A stretch of 10,582 nt of DNA from contig JANXSE010000204.1 of the NCBI GenBank assembly GCA_025356695.1, positions 1 to 10,582 on the forward strand, given 5' to 3'. Source of the DNA: Betaproteobacteria bacterium. GTDB taxonomy: Bacteria > Pseudomonadota > Gammaproteobacteria > Burkholderiales > SG8-41. The stretch's first letter is position 1. Each line of letters opens with the position of its first letter. The notes under the pieces were generated by a model. That model was not told where the DNA came from. It worked only from the letters and a program-made list of their open reading frames with translations, and searched no databases. A program made the position numbers and the translations under genes. Below, one piece after another: positions 8,119 through 10,582 of this stretch.

Positions 8119-8597
8119 TTTTTCTTCTCCCGCGCTCAGACACGGGATGGGCAAACTGCCGGCGCAAACTGCACGCGCAGGCGGGGCATCATTGTTTTAC
8201 CAGATCGTTAAGTAAGGCGTGATGACCAGTAATAAATGGCTTTTGCTGTTTGCCGTTAGAATTCGTCATGCTGCAGCGTCATGTGGCGGGGCGGTTTTCG
8301 CCGGCGCCGGAACCGCTGCTGCAATAAAACTATCGTGTATCTTGAGCGCGCAATTCAACTACCATCGCTACTTTTTGGTGAGCCATGTTAACCATTGTGC
8401 TGCGGCAACCGTGTACGAGGATCGTCTGGGAAATAATCTGACGGTCTATCGATCGCCTTCGGTGAACAGCGGTCTGGCGCTGGGCCAGCCTGCCGGGCGT
8501 CGCTGCGTAATTCTTCTAATCGCGCGCCAATTCCGGCTAGGGACGGTGGATGTCGTACCGTCTAATCTACTGCCAACCGGCTTTTAGTATAAGCAAA
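8119..8597. other. Divergent intergenic region: rne leader and rne/rluC promoters
   Basis: This 479-base stretch has no gene I can support. It separates the divergent rne and rluC starts, so it should hold both promoters. The rne ribosome binding site is GGGAGA (minus strand, 8126-8131). Several inverted repeats are present. They are GCGGTT/AACCGC (8291-8296 and 8311-8316), flanked by TGCAGC/GCTGCA (8272-8277 and 8318-8323); CTGGC/GCCAG (8474-8478 and 8484-8488); and GACGGT/ACCGTC (8542-8547 and 8557-8562). In E. coli, rne has a long structured leader through which RNase E autoregulates its own mRNA. A comparable leader here is an inference from length and inverted repeats only. A plus-strand open frame across 8219-8587 has no family resemblance and no conserved start context. 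Confidence 0.6.
8329..8358 (-). promoter_or_regulatory. Candidate rne promoter (weak)
   Basis: On the minus strand TTGAAT (8358-8353) and GATAGT (8334-8329) are separated by 18 bases. Each matches four of six sigma70 consensus positions. If used, transcription would start near 8322 and give a leader of about 200 bases carrying the GC-rich inverted repeat at its 5' end. It is the best-spaced pair I found, but it is weak. Confidence 0.25.
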
Positions 8598-9554
8598 ATG
8601 AAGGATTTAGGCAAAAATGTCGTGTCCCGACATCAAGTTGGGGAGGAAGACGCCGGCCAGCGCATCGATAACTATCTGTTGAAGATACTTAAAGGGGTGC
8701 CGAAGAGCCACGTTTACCGGGTACTGCGCAGCGGCGAAGTCAGGGTCAACAAAGGCCGGGCGAAGCCCGAATACCGGCTGCAGGCCGGCGACGAGCTGCG
8801 CCTGCCGCCGTTACGGCTGGCCGAGCGCACCCACCGGGAGCCGCCGCCCGACCCCAAACTGGAACAGGCGATCCTGTTTGAAGACGACGCCATCATTGCA
8901 CTGAACAAGCCCTCGGGCATGGCGGTGCACGGTGGCAGCGGGGTGAGTTTTGGCGTGATCGAGCAATTGCGTGCGCAGCGCCCGCAGCTGCGTTTTCTGG
9001 AACTGGTGCACCGGCTTGACCGCGACACCTCGGGTGTTCTGCTGCTGGCGAAAAAACGCAGCGCGCTGGTCGCCCTGCACGAGGCGCTGCGCGAAGGGCA
9101 GGTGGGCAAATACTATCTCGCGCTGGTCGTCGGCAAGTGGCACAACCCGCGGCAAAGCGTGAAGGTCAATTTGCGCAAATACGTGCTTGAATCGGGCGAA
9201 CGGCGCGTTTCTGTCGAGGCCGAAGGTCAGGCGTCGCACACCGTCTTTGAGTTGCAGAAGGCGTGGCGCGACTTCAGCCTGTTGCGCGCCGAACTGAAGA
9301 CCGGTCGCACCCACCAGATCCGCGTGCATCTCGCGCATGTCGGTTATCCGATTGCCGGCGACGACAAATACGGCAATTTCGCGCGCAACAAGGAGCTGGC
9401 GCGCAGCGGGCTCAAGCGGATGTTTCTACACGCCGCCAGCGTCACTTTTCTGCACCCGATCGAAGAACTAACGATGACCGTGGATGCACCGCTGCCGGAA
9501 GAACTGCAGAAATTCATCAAATCTCTGGATGCGGACGATGGCGCGCCGGTTTGA
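8598..9554 (+). CDS. rluC: 23S rRNA pseudouridine synthase RluC-type (RsuA/RluA family)
   Basis: The 318-residue product has an N-terminal S4 RNA-binding domain (AGQRIDNYLLKILKGVPKS, then GEVRVNKGRAKPEYRL) followed by the RluA catalytic domain. The catalytic motif HRLDRDTSGVLLLAKK contains the invariant Asp (HRLDRDTSG). The later motifs GRTHQIRVHLAH and DDKYG are also present. RluC converts uridines 955, 2504 and 2580 of 23S rRNA in E. coli, and the KGVPKSxxYRxLRxGEVRVNK pattern favours RluC over RluD. The ATG at 8598 matches family N-termini but has no Shine-Dalgarno sequence and follows an AT-rich TTTTAGTATAAG. An ATG at 8550 would add 16 unrelated residues, and GTG 8622 is another option. 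The end overlaps the downstream HAD gene by 17 bases. Confidence 0.93.
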   Translation: MKDLGKNVVSRHQVGEEDAGQRIDNYLLKILKGVPKSHVYRVLRSGEVRVNKGRAKPEYRLQAGDELRLPPLRLAERTHREPPPDPKLEQAILFEDDAIIALNKPSGMAVHGGSGVSFGVIEQLRAQRPQLRFLELVHRLDRDTSGVLLLAKKRSALVALHEALREGQVGKYYLALVVGKWHNPRQSVKVNLRKYVLESGERRVSVEAEGQASHTVFELQKAWRDFSLLRAELKTGRTHQIRVHLAHVGYPIAGDDKYGNFARNKELARSGLKRMFLHAASVTFLHPIEELTMTVDAPLPEELQKFIKSLDADDGAPV

Positions 9555-10194
9555 TCTGCTGGTCTTCGACTGGGACGGCACGCTGATGGATTCGACGGCG
9601 GTCATCGCCTCGTCGTTGCAATCGGCCTGCGAAGACATCGGTCTGCCGGTGCCCTCTGAAGAGCGCGCGCGCCACATCATCGGGCTCGGTCTGCACGACG
9701 CCATGCGCTACATATTGCCGGGCGTGCCGCCGTCGATCTATCCGCAGGTGGTCGAGCGCTACGGATTCCATTTTCGGGCGCGCGAAGAATCGGCGCCGCT
9801 GTTTGCTGGCGCTGCCGCAACGCTCGAAGCGCTGGGGGCGGCAGGGCATCTGCTTGCCGTCGCGACTGGCAAGAGCCGGCGCGGCCTCGATCGCGTGCTG
9901 GAGCGCACCGGTCTGGCCAAATGTTTTCACTCCACGCGCTGCGGCGAGGAGGCTGCCAATAAACCGTCTCCCGCGATGCTGCTGGATCTGCAGTCCGAAC
10001 TCGGTGTCGAAAAGGCGCGCACGCTGATGATCGGCGATACGACGCACGACCTGCAAATGGCACTGAACGCCGAGATTGCTTCGGTGGCGGCGGCGTTTGG
10101 TGCGCATCCGCGCGAACAGCTGCTGGCGCTGCAGCCGCTCGATTGTTTCGATGAACCCCAGGCGTTGTGGACATGGTTGATCCGGCACGCGTGA
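9538..10194 (+). CDS. HAD-superfamily hydrolase, phosphoglycolate-phosphatase-like
   Basis: The 218-residue product has all four HAD motifs: FDWDGTLMDS with nucleophile Asp11 and acid/base Asp13, Thr110 in AVATGKS, Lys142 in NKPSPAM, and MIGDTTHDLQMA with Asp167 and Asp171. A helical cap lies between motifs I and II (about 18-90), as in Gph/PGP-type enzymes. The substrate cannot be read from sequence. Phosphoglycolate, a nucleotide or another small phosphoester are all possible. ATG 9538 gives the expected start just before motif I, and ATG 9529 would add MRT. The gene begins inside the 3' end of rluC and its own end overlaps the Rieske gene by 22 bases, so it is probably part of one transcript with both. 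Confidence 0.88.
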   Translation: MARRFDLLVFDWDGTLMDSTAVIASSLQSACEDIGLPVPSEERARHIIGLGLHDAMRYILPGVPPSIYPQVVERYGFHFRAREESAPLFAGAAATLEALGAAGHLLAVATGKSRRGLDRVLERTGLAKCFHSTRCGEEAANKPSPAMLLDLQSELGVEKARTLMIGDTTHDLQMALNAEIASVAAAFGAHPREQLLALQPLDCFDEPQALWTWLIRHA

Positions 10195-10535
10195 TTTGCG
10201 ATAGCAGCGCCCTGACCGAGGGCGGCAAGGGCGTGCGTTTCAGCGTACTGCGCGACGGCAAACCGGTGCCGGCATTTGTGATCCGCTATAACAATAGCGC
10301 GCACGCTTATTTGAACCAATGCGCGCACATCCCGGTCGAACTCGACTGGATCGAAGGCGAATTCTTCGAGAGTTCAGGGTTATACTTGATATGCACCACG
10401 CATGGCGCGACCTACGAACCCGACAGCGGGCACTGCATCATGGGACCGTGCAAGGGGCAGCGCCTGACGGCGCTTGAAGTTGCCGAACTCGACGGCAAGG
10501 TTTATTTAACGCATAGCGAAAAAAATCATGGCTGA
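10173..10535 (+). CDS. Small Rieske [2Fe-2S] protein
   Basis: The 120-residue product has a Rieske cluster site: Cys50-x-His52 (QCAHIP) and Cys74-x-x-His77 (CTTHGA). It lacks the extra disulfide cysteines of high-potential bc1 Rieske proteins, so it resembles Rieske-type ferredoxins. The 21 residues between His52 and Cys74 exceed the usual 15-17 or so of dioxygenase-type ferredoxins. Two further cysteines lie in HCIMGPCKG (Cys88, Cys93), of which the GPCxG part is common in the family. There is no signal peptide or membrane anchor, so it is probably cytoplasmic. I chose ATG 10173, and GTG 10167 is possible. No oxygenase or reductase partner is adjacent. It lies between the HAD gene and an sppA-like start, overlapping both. 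Its role is unknown. Confidence 0.87.
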   Translation: MVDPARVICDSSALTEGGKGVRFSVLRDGKPVPAFVIRYNNSAHAYLNQCAHIPVELDWIEGEFFESSGLYLICTTHGATYEPDSGHCIMGPCKGQRLTALEVAELDGKVYLTHSEKNHG

Positions 10536-10582
10536 GGCAGGACGGGAAAATCAGGACGCGAATTGGGAGCGCAGCGTGCTCG
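10528..10582 (+). CDS. sppA: Probable signal peptide peptidase SppA (S49), 5' end only
   Basis: An open frame starts at ATG 10528, overlaps the Rieske stop by eight bases and runs off the window edge after 18 codons (MAEAGRENQDANWERSVL). The 'xWERxxL' pattern shortly after the start is what I recall for the cytoplasmic N-terminus of betaproteobacterial S49 peptidases, which continue with a helix and then a transmembrane segment. The position after rluC, HAD and Rieske genes agrees with the conserved order in that group. No catalytic residue is in view, so the call is tentative. Confidence 0.55.
   Translation, partial: MAEAGRENQDANWERSVL

Noticed and set aside
6367..8211. 614-codon open frame on the plus strand opposite rne
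   Set aside because: It is antisense to the conserved catalytic half of RNase E and its product has the composition of a codon-bias shadow.
8219..8587. 122-codon open frame in the rne/rluC intergenic region
   Set aside because: The product shows no recognisable motif, no good ribosome binding site was seen, and the frame crosses inverted repeats and the probable promoter region.

Overview
The window comes from a GC-rich proteobacterial chromosome, most probably a betaproteobacterium. Three things suggest this: the gene order rne / rluC / HAD phosphatase / Rieske protein / sppA, the RNase E form (N-terminus MKRMLFNATQ with a long Arg/Pro/Glu-rich tail), and the close family resemblance of the urease subunits. 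Genus is not resolved from sequence alone. Nearly all of the window is coding, and the genes fall into two plus-strand runs separated by one minus-strand gene.

Region 1 (1-156) holds the last 37 codons of what looks like an IS630-family transposase, ending at 114. A short spacer follows and carries the ribosome binding site of ureB. The urease gamma-subunit gene ureA, which normally sits directly before ureB, is not there, so an insertion sequence appears to lie at the ureA/ureB boundary.

Region 2 (157-5329) is a tightly packed urease and nickel operon: ureB, ureC, ureE, ureF, ureG, a NiCoT-type nickel permease, and a low-molecular-weight protein tyrosine phosphatase. UreB and UreC are two of the three structural subunits. 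UreE delivers nickel, and UreF and UreG (with UreD, not seen here) drive GTP-dependent metallocentre assembly. The permease would supply Ni2+. Most junctions overlap by 1 to 8 bases, which suggests translational coupling. The phosphatase is joined to the end of this run, probably through a TTG start, and has no obvious functional link to urease. A bidirectional hairpin terminator (5350-5375) closes the run.

Region 3 (5398-8118, minus strand) is rne, encoding RNase E with a complete catalytic half, a zinc-link, a probable membrane-anchoring helix and a long disordered RNA-binding tail. It converges on the urease operon at the terminator. Upstream is a gene-free stretch (8119-8597) that should hold the divergent promoters of rne and rluC and the rne leader.

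Region 4 (8598-10582, plus strand) is a second overlapping run: rluC (23S rRNA pseudouridine synthase), a phosphoglycolate-phosphatase-like HAD hydrolase, a small Rieske [2Fe-2S] protein, and the first 18 codons of a gene that looks like sppA (S49 signal peptide peptidase).

I see no convincing previously undescribed system. The most notable points are the insertion sequence abutting ureB, the attachment of the permease and phosphatase to the urease run, and the structured rne leader.
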